Shown: positions 1 through 5,850 of the stretch, in pieces
Layout of the letters: the number at the start of each line of letters is the position of its first letter
How positions within the stretch are numbered: position 1 is the stretch's first letter
Origin: Lachnospiraceae bacterium UBA6452
GTDB lineage: Bacteria; Bacillota; Clostridia; Lachnospirales; Lachnospiraceae
Direction: 5' to 3'
Length of the DNA: 7,313 nucleotides
NCBI GenBank assembly: GCA_002441865.1
Contig: DJNY01000110.1
Span: 1 to 7,313 of the forward strand
Notes under the pieces: model-generated
What the model was told of the DNA's origin: nothing
Seen by the model: the letters and a program-made list of their open reading frames with translations, nothing else
The model's database searches: none
Translations under genes and position numbers: made by a program

Positions 1-555
1 CAGACACTGTTATACAGTGCGGGCATCTATGATGTGACTGTAGAGCATGTGAGCGGCTCTCTGACAGACCATTACGATCCGTCAGCCAAAGTGCTCCGCC
101 TTTCCGATGCCACCTACGGATCTTCTTCCGTGGCAGCAGTCGGTGTAGCGGCGCATGAATGCGGACATGCCATACAGGACAATAAAAATTACGCGCCGCT
201 GCGGCTCCGTTCGACATTGGTACCAGCCGCTAACCTGGGCTCCAAGGCGGGCATTCCGATCATCATTCTGGGCTGTATCCTTGGCTATAACATGACACTG
301 GTGCAGATCGGTATCTGGGTATTTTCTCTTGCGGTACTGTTCCAGCTTGTTACATTACCGGTCGAGTTTGATGCCTCCAGACGTGCGGTAAGGCTTCTGG
401 ACGAGCAGCACATCCTGCAGGGAGAAGAAGTCGGCATGTGCAGAAAAGTACTGACCGCCGCTGCCATGACCTATGTGGCTGCCGCAGCATCCGCGATCAT
501 ACAGCTGCTCCGGCTGATTCTGCTTTTCGGTGGAGGACGCAGAAGAGATGACTGA
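1..555 (+). CDS. Membrane zinc metallopeptidase, YugP family, 3' part only
   Basis: The reading frame is open from base 1, so the true start lies upstream; the ATG at 34 is internal. The visible part is 184 codons, and the family is usually about 225-230 residues, so roughly 40-45 N-terminal residues are missing. Counting from base 1, the zinc-binding HExxH motif is His52-Glu53-Cys54-Gly55-His56, inside the family-typical AAHECGHAIQ. A conserved VEFDAS segment has Glu122 as probable third zinc ligand. Hydrophobic stretches at about 84-96, 101-119 and 153-177 are likely membrane segments, and the C-terminus is basic then acidic (GGGRRRDD). This matches Bacillus YugP (neutral zinc metallopeptidase family), an integral membrane protein of poorly defined substrate; proteolytic activity is inferred from the motif. 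The TGA stop at 553-555 lies inside the next gene, giving an 8-base overlap with rsmB. It commonly sits beside fmt and rsmB in Clostridia. Identity is firm; physiological role is unknown. Confidence 0.9.
   Translation, partial: QTLLYSAGIYDVTVEHVSGSLTDHYDPSAKVLRLSDATYGSSSVAAVGVAAHECGHAIQDNKNYAPLRLRSTLVPAANLGSKAGIPIIILGCILGYNMTLVQIGIWVFSLAVLFQLVTLPVEFDASRRAVRLLDEQHILQGEEVGMCRKVLTAAAMTYVAAAASAIIQLLRLILLFGGGRRRDD
532..536 (+). promoter_or_regulatory. Shine-Dalgarno for rsmB that favours the ATG at 548
   Basis: GGAGG lies 11 bases before the ATG at 548, inside the last codons of the metallopeptidase gene. The alternative GTG at 530 would overlap this motif and has only a pyrimidine-rich stretch (CTGCTTTTC) before it, so the ATG is the better start. 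Confidence 0.6.
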
Positions 556-1849
556 CCGCGAGATCATACTGGACAGCCTGATGGAAATACTGGAAAAAGG
601 ACAGTACAGCCATCTTGTGCTGCGCAGTGTTTTACAAAAGTACGATTATCTGCCCAAGCAGCAGCGCAGCTTCATCAAGCGCACCTGTGAGGGGACGATA
701 GAAAATAAGATTTATATTGATTATGTGATAGACAGCTTTGCCAAGACCAAAACACCGAAGATGAAGCCGCTCATCCGGACGCTCCTGCGCATGGGAACGT
801 ATCAGATCCTGTTTCTGGACGGCGTACCGGATGCAGCCGTGTGCAATGAATGCGTAAAGCTTGCCACAAAGCGCGGCTTTGGTCCGCTGAAGGGCTTTGT
901 CAACGGTATTTTACGGACGATATCCCGCAATAAAGGACAGATCACTCTGCCAGACCGGGAAAAAGAACCGCTTAAGTATCTGTCTGTCCGGTATTCCATG
1001 CCGCTCTGGATCGTGGAGCTTTGGCAGGCGCAGTATGGCAGCAAAGCAGAGGATATGCTCAGGGCACAGCTTGAAAAAAGACCGCTGACGATCCGGGTCA
1101 ATGAAGCACTGCCGAAGGAATCGCAAAATAAGATGCTTTTGCAGATCGCAGAAACCGGCGTAAAGGTAACACAGTCCAAACAGTTACCTTATGCTTACTA
1201 TTTGGAACAGGTCGATCATATTGACGCTTTGCCGGGATATGCACAAGGCGGCTTTTTCATGCAGGATATTGGTTCCATGCAGGTTGTGGAGCTTGCGGGC
1301 ATAAAGCCGGGCGATACGGTGATCGATGTCTGTGCGGCGCCGGGCGGAAAAGCCATGCATGCACTGGCTAAGCTGAACGGAAAAGGCAGTGTACAGGCGC
1401 GTGACCTGACGGAAAATAAGGTCAGCTTGATCGAGGAAAATATCGCAAGATGTGCCAAAAAGGCAGATGCCATCGAGGCACTTGTCCGGGATGCACGTAT
1501 TTTGGATCCGCAGGCTGTAGAAAAAGCGGATGTGGTCATTGCGGATCTGCCATGCTCCGGGCTTGGTGTGATCGGCAGAAAGAGTGATATCAAATACCGG
1601 ATGACCCCGGAGCAGGTGGCGGATATTGCTGCGCTGCAGCGGGAGATCCTTTCCGTGGTATGGCAGTATGTAAAGCCGGGCGGTATTTTGATGTACAGTA
1701 CCTGCACACTGACAAAAGCGGAAAATCAGGATAACAGGGACTGGTTTCTGGAAAACTGCCCGTTTACCTTACTGGAGGAAAAAGAACTGCTGCCATCGGC
1801 AGAAACAGATGGCTTTTACATGATAAAATGCAGGAGAAACAAGGCATAA
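548..1849 (+). CDS. rsmB: 16S rRNA (cytosine(967)-C(5))-methyltransferase RsmB
   Basis: The protein has 433 residues, as expected for RsmB (about 430-450). It uses S-adenosylmethionine to methylate C5 of cytosine 967 (E. coli numbering) of 16S rRNA in the cytoplasm. Residues 1 to about 130 form the NusB-like RNA-binding domain (opening TDREIILDSLMEILEKG). A linker domain follows, then a Rossmann methyltransferase domain. Visible motifs are the SAM-binding loop at 260-268 (DVCAAPGGK), the motif IV DLPCSG at 333-338 with Cys336, and motif VI YSTCT with Cys386, the expected nucleophile. The end (TDGFYMIKCRR) fits the usual C-terminus. All catalytic residues are present, so the enzyme should be active. 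The start was put at ATG 548 because of GGAGG at 532-536; a GTG at 530 would add six residues (MEDAEE) without an evident ribosome binding site. It overlaps the metallopeptidase gene by 8 bases and ends 4 bases before rlmN. Confidence 0.95.
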   Translation: MTDREIILDSLMEILEKGQYSHLVLRSVLQKYDYLPKQQRSFIKRTCEGTIENKIYIDYVIDSFAKTKTPKMKPLIRTLLRMGTYQILFLDGVPDAAVCNECVKLATKRGFGPLKGFVNGILRTISRNKGQITLPDREKEPLKYLSVRYSMPLWIVELWQAQYGSKAEDMLRAQLEKRPLTIRVNEALPKESQNKMLLQIAETGVKVTQSKQLPYAYYLEQVDHIDALPGYAQGGFFMQDIGSMQVVELAGIKPGDTVIDVCAAPGGKAMHALAKLNGKGSVQARDLTENKVSLIEENIARCAKKADAIEALVRDARILDPQAVEKADVVIADLPCSGLGVIGRKSDIKYRMTPEQVADIAALQREILSVVWQYVKPGGILMYSTCTLTKAENQDNRDWFLENCPFTLLEEKELLPSAETDGFYMIKCRRNKA

Positions 1850-1853
1850 TACA

Positions 1854-2912
1854 ATGGAGAAACAAGATATCAAATCAATGGATCTGGAAGAACTGACGCA
1901 GGAGCTGCTTGCCATGGGCGAGAAAAAATTCCGCGCCGGACAGATCTATGGCTGGATGCATGTGCACCTTGTGCGCAGCATTGACGAGATGACAAATATA
2001 TCACAGAAGCTGCGGGAGCAGTTAAAGGAAAACTATGCCTTTACGGCGGTAAAGCTGTTAGAGAGGCAGATCTCCACGATCGATGGTACGCAGAAGTTTC
2101 TGTTCCAGCTTGCGGACGGTAATGTGGTGGAATCTGTCTGGATGCAGTATAAGCATGGAAACAGTGTCTGCATCAGTTCACAGGTCGGCTGCAGGATGGG
2201 CTGCAGATTCTGTGCTTCTACACTGGACGGACTGACGAGAAATCTGCTGCCTTCCGAAATGCTTGACCAGATCTATGCAATTACGCTTCTGACGGGAGAG
2301 CGTGTTTCCAATGTGGTCGTGATGGGAACGGGAGAACCGTTTGACAACTTTGACAATGTAAAGAAATTCATCCGTCTTCTGACCGATGAAAACGGACTGC
2401 ATATCAGCCAGCGGAATGTGACGGTCTCTACGTGCGGCCTTGTACCTAAGATCTATGAGCTTGCAGAGGAAAATCTGCAGATTACACTTGCGCTGAGCCT
2501 GCATGCGACAACGGATGAGAAGCGCAGAAAGCTCATGCCGATCGCTAACAAATATTCGATTGATGAACTGATGGAAGCCTGTGCATACTATCATCAGAAG
2601 ACCGGAAGACGCGTTACATTTGAGTACAGCATGGTAAAGGGAGTCAATGACTCCGCGGAGGACGCACAGCAGCTTACCGCACTGGCAAAGCGTGTAGGCA
2701 GTCATGTCAATCTGATCCCCGTCAACCCGATCAGGGAACGTGATTTTGTGGCGCCTGATACGCATTATGTGCAGGTGTTTAAAAACAAGCTTGAAAAAAA
2801 CAGAATCAATGTTACAATTAGAAGGGAAATGGGCCGGGATATTGACGGCGCGTGCGGACAACTTAGGAAAAGACATTTAGATGAAATGGGCGGGGAGGAC
2901 TCTTCGTGTTAA
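1854..2912 (+). CDS. rlmN: Dual-specificity 23S rRNA/tRNA adenine-C2 methyltransferase RlmN
   Basis: This 352-residue radical SAM enzyme methylates C2 of A2503 in 23S rRNA and of A37 in certain tRNAs. The [4Fe-4S] cluster motif CxxxCxxC is Cys113, Cys117 and Cys120. Cys106, seven residues earlier in NSVCISSQVGC, matches the catalytic Cys118 of E. coli RlmN. Cys334 in DIDGACGQLR matches the Cys that carries the transient methyl group. The SAM-contacting GEP motif is at 160-162 (MGTGEP). An N-terminal accessory domain (about 1-90) contains the family-typical EKKFRAGQIYGWMH. RlmN rather than the antibiotic-resistance paralogue Cfr is supported by the housekeeping context and overall typical sequence. 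The start ATG lies 4 bases after rsmB and has only weak Shine-Dalgarno options (AAGG at 1841-1844; AGGAG at 1832-1836, 17 bases away), which suggests re-initiation after rsmB. The start residues (MEKQDIKSMDLEEL) match relatives. The 3' end overlaps prpC by 7 bases. Confidence 0.96.
   Translation: MEKQDIKSMDLEELTQELLAMGEKKFRAGQIYGWMHVHLVRSIDEMTNISQKLREQLKENYAFTAVKLLERQISTIDGTQKFLFQLADGNVVESVWMQYKHGNSVCISSQVGCRMGCRFCASTLDGLTRNLLPSEMLDQIYAITLLTGERVSNVVVMGTGEPFDNFDNVKKFIRLLTDENGLHISQRNVTVSTCGLVPKIYELAEENLQITLALSLHATTDEKRRKLMPIANKYSIDELMEACAYYHQKTGRRVTFEYSMVKGVNDSAEDAQQLTALAKRVGSHVNLIPVNPIRERDFVAPDTHYVQVFKNKLEKNRINVTIRREMGRDIDGACGQLRKRHLDEMGGEDSSC
2791..2818 (+). promoter_or_regulatory. Candidate internal sigma-A-type promoter ahead of prpC-prkC
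   Basis: TTGAAA (2791-2796) and TACAAT (2813-2818) are separated by 16 bases, and a TG one base before the -10 gives an extended -10 (TGTTACAAT). Each hexamer matches 5 of 6 consensus bases. The region is locally AT-rich, with AAAAAC just upstream. A transcript would start near 2824-2826, about 80 bases before the prpC GTG. It could drive prpC-prkC-rsgA-rpe separately from the upstream methyltransferases. Caution: the same bases encode a conserved RlmN segment (KLEKNRINVTIRRE), so the resemblance may be coincidental. Confidence 0.35.
2892..2899 (+). promoter_or_regulatory. Strong Shine-Dalgarno for prpC within rlmN
   Basis: GGGGAGGA is placed 6 bases before the GTG at 2906, an ideal spacing, and this decides the non-ATG start. 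The same bases encode the Gly-Gly-Glu-Asp tail of RlmN, so the end of that protein appears shaped by the need for this site. Confidence 0.8.
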
Positions 2913-3661
2913 AATCGTATTCCGAGACTAACATCGGCAGGAAAAGACAACTGAATCAGGATTATGTATTTTCATCCGGAAAACCGATTGGAAATATGCC
3001 CAATCTGTTCATCGTAGCAGACGGAATGGGAGGACATAAGGCAGGAGATTATGCATCACGCTATACGGTAGAGACGATTGAACGCGAGATCAAAGCATCC
3101 TTTGAAAAGAATCCTTCTATTATTATACAGAAGGCGATACGGACTGCCAACAAAGAAATACGGCAGCGGGCCAGTGAAGATCCGAATCTTTATGGCATGG
3201 GAACAACGGTAGTTGTTGCGACGGTGATAGGCAGATATCTGCAGGTCGCCAATGTGGGAGACTCCAGATTATATATTGCAAACGGGCAGGAGATACGCCA
3301 GATCACAAGAGATCATTCTCTGGTAGAGGAAATGGTCAGACTTGGCGGCATCAAGCGGGAAGAAGCAAGGCTGCATCCGGATAAAAACATCATTACGAGA
3401 GCCATCGGTGCAAAGGATGATGTGGACATCGACTTCTTTACTGTGGAGCTTCGCCCCTCAGACAGGATACTTATGTGTTCTGACGGACTGACCAACATGG
3501 TAGAGGATCAGGAGATCCTGAAGGTTCTGAATGAGCATCAGGATGACAAGACATTAGTGGAGACGGCGAGAGCGCTGATCGATACGGCAAATCAAAATGG
3601 CGGTAAGGATAATATTGCAGTAGTGCTTATAAAACCTTTTGCAGATGAGGTGAAGAAATGA
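2906..3661 (+). CDS. prpC: PP2C-family Ser/Thr protein phosphatase (PrpC/Stp)
   Basis: This 251-residue single-domain cytoplasmic phosphatase belongs to the metal-dependent PPM/PP2C family and has the usual bacterial length. It removes phosphate from Ser/Thr residues modified by the adjacent kinase and dephosphorylates the kinase itself. Motifs appear in order: RKRQLNQD with Asp19; VADGMGGH with Asp39; GMGTTVV; NVGDSRLY; ITRDHSLVEEMV; NIITRAIG; CSDGL with Asp193; GGKDNIAVV with Asp235. Asp19, Asp39, Asp193 and Asp235 are the expected Mn/Mg ligands and all are present. There is no signal peptide or membrane segment. Translation starts at GTG 2906, supported by a strong Shine-Dalgarno at 2892-2899. 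It overlaps rlmN by 7 bases and prkC by 4 bases (ATGA), so phosphatase and kinase should be made in a coupled ratio. The same gene is also called stp or stp1 in other Firmicutes. Confidence 0.96.
   Translation: MLKSYSETNIGRKRQLNQDYVFSSGKPIGNMPNLFIVADGMGGHKAGDYASRYTVETIEREIKASFEKNPSIIIQKAIRTANKEIRQRASEDPNLYGMGTTVVVATVIGRYLQVANVGDSRLYIANGQEIRQITRDHSLVEEMVRLGGIKREEARLHPDKNIITRAIGAKDDVDIDFFTVELRPSDRILMCSDGLTNMVEDQEILKVLNEHQDDKTLVETARALIDTANQNGGKDNIAVVLIKPFADEVKK
3647..3653 (+). promoter_or_regulatory. Shine-Dalgarno for prkC within prpC
   Basis: GAGGTGA in the last codons of prpC is close to the ideal AGGAGG/GGTGA core, with its GAGG ending 7 bases before the ATG at 3658. Together with the 4-base ATGA overlap this indicates translational coupling of phosphatase and kinase. 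Confidence 0.7.
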
Positions 3662-5847
3662 TAAAAATTGGTATGATTATTGGCGATAGATATGAAATTC
3701 TGGAGAAGATCGGAACTGGCGGGATGAGTGACGTCTATAAGGCAAAGTGTCATAAGCTGAACCGTTATGTGGCGATCAAAGTATTAAAGCAGGAGTTTTC
3801 GGAAAATACAAATTTTGTATCCAAATTCCGGGTGGAAGCACAGGCTGCAGCAGGTCTGATGCATCCGAACATTGTAAACGTCTATGATGTTGGCGAAGAA
3901 AACGGTATTTACTACATCGTCATGGAGCTTGTCGAAGGCATTACATTAAAGAATTATATTGAAAAGAAAGCACGTCTTTCCGTGAAGGAAGCGCTCAGTA
4001 TCGCAATTCAGGTATCCATGGGTATTGAGGCAGCTCATAATAATCACATTATTCACAGAGACATTAAACCACAGAATATCATGATCTCAAAAGAAGGAAA
4101 GGTTAAGATCGCGGATTTCGGTATTGCAAAGGCAGCCACTTCCAATACGATCACTTCCAATGTCATGGGATCTGTACACTATACATCACCGGAGCAGGCA
4201 CGCGGCGGCTTCTCCGATGAAAGAAGTGATATTTATTCACTCGGCTGTACGATGTTTGAAATGCTGACAGGACGTGTCCCTTTTGACGGGGAGACGACTG
4301 TTGCGATCGCGATCAAACACATTCAGGAGGATATGCCGTCCCCGAGAGAGTATGTTTCCGAAATCCCTGTCTGCGTGGAGCAGATCATATTCAAATGTAC
4401 GCAGAAGAGTCCGGACCGCAGATACCAGTCTATGGGTGAGCTCATTGTGGATCTGAAGAAAGCTCTGATCACGCCGGATGAGGATTTTGTCAAAATGGTT
4501 CCGTTTGATGCAGGCGGTGAGACAAGGACAATTTCCGAAGAGGATATTGCAGAGATCAAGCAGCGGACAGACCGGATCGATCTGGATGCACCGATGCGTC
4601 TGAAAGACCGCGAGGTACAGAGAAGTTCCTATTCCCAGAAGGATGAGGAAGAGGAAGAAGTGAAGCCTGAAAAGCCGGTCAGACCGGAACGGATGAACAG
4701 TAAATACAAGCCGGTTGAGGAAGAAGAACCGGAAGATGCGGATGACGAAGACGATGAGGAAGAATACGAAGATGACGATATGGATCCGAAAATGGAACGG
4801 ATCACAACGATCCTGGCGATCGTGGCAGCAGTCATCATCGGTATTCTGGCACTGGTGCTCGTTGCAAATGCACTTGGTGTATTCAAGAGCTCGCCAAAAG
4901 CAGACAGTAATATCACACAGGATGAGACAACAGATGACAGTAAGGTAAAGATGATCAGTGTTGTAGGCATGAATATAGAGGATGCCAAGAAGGCACTGAA
5001 TGACATCGGGCTTGGCACAAGAGTCACAAAGGAAGAGTCCGATACCTATGAAGTAGATCAGGTTATCAGCCAGGATGTGGAAGAGGGAGAAGAAGTAGAT
5101 ATGTATTCTACGATCGCTCTTGTTGTATCCAGCGGCAGTAACGGTGTGGCAGTACCTAATGTAACAGGTCAGGAGGAAGCTGCAGCAAAGAGTACACTGG
5201 AAGCAGCGGGCTTTCAAGTAACTGTCACACAGTCCTCTTCCGACAGTGTACAGGAAGGACTTGTTATTTCACAGGATCCGACAGCGGATTCCAAGGCAGA
5301 GAGCGGTGCAACGATCACACTGACTGTCAGCACCGGCCCGGAAGTAAAGAAAGTACCGGTACCGGATCTGAGAGGTATGACAGAGTCCGCAGCAAAGAGT
5401 AAGCTGGCTGAAAAAGGCTTAGTCTGTGGTACTGTATCAGAGACCTACAGTGATACCGTAACGGAAGGCTGTGTTGTTTCCCAGAGCTACAGCCCGGACA
5501 GTGAAGTGGATGAAGGCACAAGCGTCAATATCCAGCTGAGTGTCGGACCGGAAAAACACACCTATAAATATGTAACGACATTAAATGCACCGAGCGGTTA
5601 TACAAGCGGTAATGTAACCGTAACGATCACAGCAAGTGACGGTACAACAAGAAGCTTTACAACTTCTTCATTCCCTTGTGCAGTCAATGAGACAGGATTT
5701 AATGTAAGCAGTGGTACACTGACTTATTCTTATACAGCAACAACCATGCAGACCGTGATCGACTCCGAAACCGGAGAAGAATCCGAGGAACCGATCACAG
5801 AAGATGTCACGACATCACCGGTCACTGTTCAGTTTGAGCAGGAGTAA
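3658..5847 (+). CDS. prkC: Transmembrane Ser/Thr protein kinase with three PASTA repeats (PrkC/Stk)
   Basis: The product has 729 residues. Residues 12-270 form a Hanks-type kinase: Gly-rich loop GTGGM at 19-23, ATP-binding Lys41 (VAIK), helix-C Glu60, catalytic HRDIKPQN with Asp135, DFG with Asp153, SPE at 177-179. The activation loop carries Thr161, Thr164 and Thr166, the region autophosphorylated in B. subtilis PrkC. A charged linker (about 271-381) ends in an extremely acidic run at 354-374. One membrane helix spans about 384-406, so the kinase faces the cytoplasm and the rest is outside. PASTA units lie at about 432-494, 498-562 and 566-632; such units bind muropeptides or lipid II in relatives. 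A Ser/Thr-rich, probably beta-sheet domain fills 633-729 and is not a PASTA unit. Three extracellular cysteines occur: Cys590, Cys605, Cys674. The kinase links cell-wall state to growth, dormancy exit and translation factors. It overlaps prpC by 4 bases; rsgA starts 3 bases after its stop. Confidence 0.96.
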   Translation: MIKIGMIIGDRYEILEKIGTGGMSDVYKAKCHKLNRYVAIKVLKQEFSENTNFVSKFRVEAQAAAGLMHPNIVNVYDVGEENGIYYIVMELVEGITLKNYIEKKARLSVKEALSIAIQVSMGIEAAHNNHIIHRDIKPQNIMISKEGKVKIADFGIAKAATSNTITSNVMGSVHYTSPEQARGGFSDERSDIYSLGCTMFEMLTGRVPFDGETTVAIAIKHIQEDMPSPREYVSEIPVCVEQIIFKCTQKSPDRRYQSMGELIVDLKKALITPDEDFVKMVPFDAGGETRTISEEDIAEIKQRTDRIDLDAPMRLKDREVQRSSYSQKDEEEEEVKPEKPVRPERMNSKYKPVEEEEPEDADDEDDEEEYEDDDMDPKMERITTILAIVAAVIIGILALVLVANALGVFKSSPKADSNITQDETTDDSKVKMISVVGMNIEDAKKALNDIGLGTRVTKEESDTYEVDQVISQDVEEGEEVDMYSTIALVVSSGSNGVAVPNVTGQEEAAAKSTLEAAGFQVTVTQSSSDSVQEGLVISQDPTADSKAESGATITLTVSTGPEVKKVPVPDLRGMTESAAKSKLAEKGLVCGTVSETYSDTVTEGCVVSQSYSPDSEVDEGTSVNIQLSVGPEKHTYKYVTTLNAPSGYTSGNVTVTITASDGTTRSFTTSSFPCAVNETGFNVSSGTLTYSYTATTMQTVIDSETGEESEEPITEDVTTSPVTVQFEQE
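4951..5553 (+). repeat. Three tandem PASTA-coding units in prkC
   Basis: Units start with ISVVGM (residue 433), VPNVTG (499) and VPDLRG (568). Units 2 and 3 are in exact register, 69 codons apart, and share the 13-base string GCAGCAAAGAGTA at 5182-5194 and 5389-5401, a trace of duplication or similar codon choice. Unit 1 is offset by 67 codons and is more diverged: the Pro of the VP start is replaced by Ser. Each unit has the typical helix (AKKAL, AKSTL, AKSKL), a VISQD or VVSQS strand, and a final strand ending SSG, STGPE or SVGPE. Confidence 0.85.
5840..5844 (+). promoter_or_regulatory. Shine-Dalgarno for rsgA at the end of prkC
   Basis: AGGAG overlaps the final Gln-Glu codons of prkC and lies 6 bases before the rsgA ATG at 5851. 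The prkC TAA stop falls between them, so terminating ribosomes can re-initiate directly on rsgA. Confidence 0.7.
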
Positions 5848-5850
5848 GGA

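Noticed and set aside
34..36. ATG at 34 as a real start of the metallopeptidase
   Set aside because: The frame is open to base 1 and the preceding residues (QTLLYSAGIYD) continue the family sequence, so the gene starts upstream.
329..356. Promoter-like TTGCGG and TACATT, 16 bases apart, before rsmB
   Set aside because: Only 3 of 6 and 4 of 6 matches, inside conserved metallopeptidase codons; too weak to support.
530..547. GTG at 530 as rsmB start, adding six residues
   Set aside because: The GGAGG that fits the ATG at 548 would lie inside the gene, and no Shine-Dalgarno precedes 530. Homology also begins at TDREIILD.
1216..1707. 163-codon minus-strand frame opposite rsmB
   Set aside because: Shadow of the methyltransferase domain; no motif, no ribosome binding site.
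1850..1853. Terminator or regulatory site in the intergenic gaps
   Set aside because: The largest gap is 4 bases, and I saw no GC-rich hairpin followed by a T run at any junction.
2341..2378. Two TTGACA-like hexamers in rlmN (2341-2346 and 2350-2355)
   Set aside because: Perfect -35 matches, but no acceptable -10 lies 16-18 bases downstream. They encode the conserved Phe-Asp-Asn repeat after the GEP motif.
2178..2876. 232-codon minus-strand frame opposite rlmN
   Set aside because: It is antisense to the conserved radical SAM coding region, has no ribosome binding site I can defend and no protein-like motifs.
4237..5217. 326-codon open frame on the minus strand opposite prkC
   Set aside because: It lies wholly antisense to conserved kinase, linker and PASTA codons. 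The acidic GAA/GAT-rich coding strand gives TTC/ATC on the reverse, which removes stops. The peptide is rich in Cys, His, Phe and Arg with no recognisable motif.
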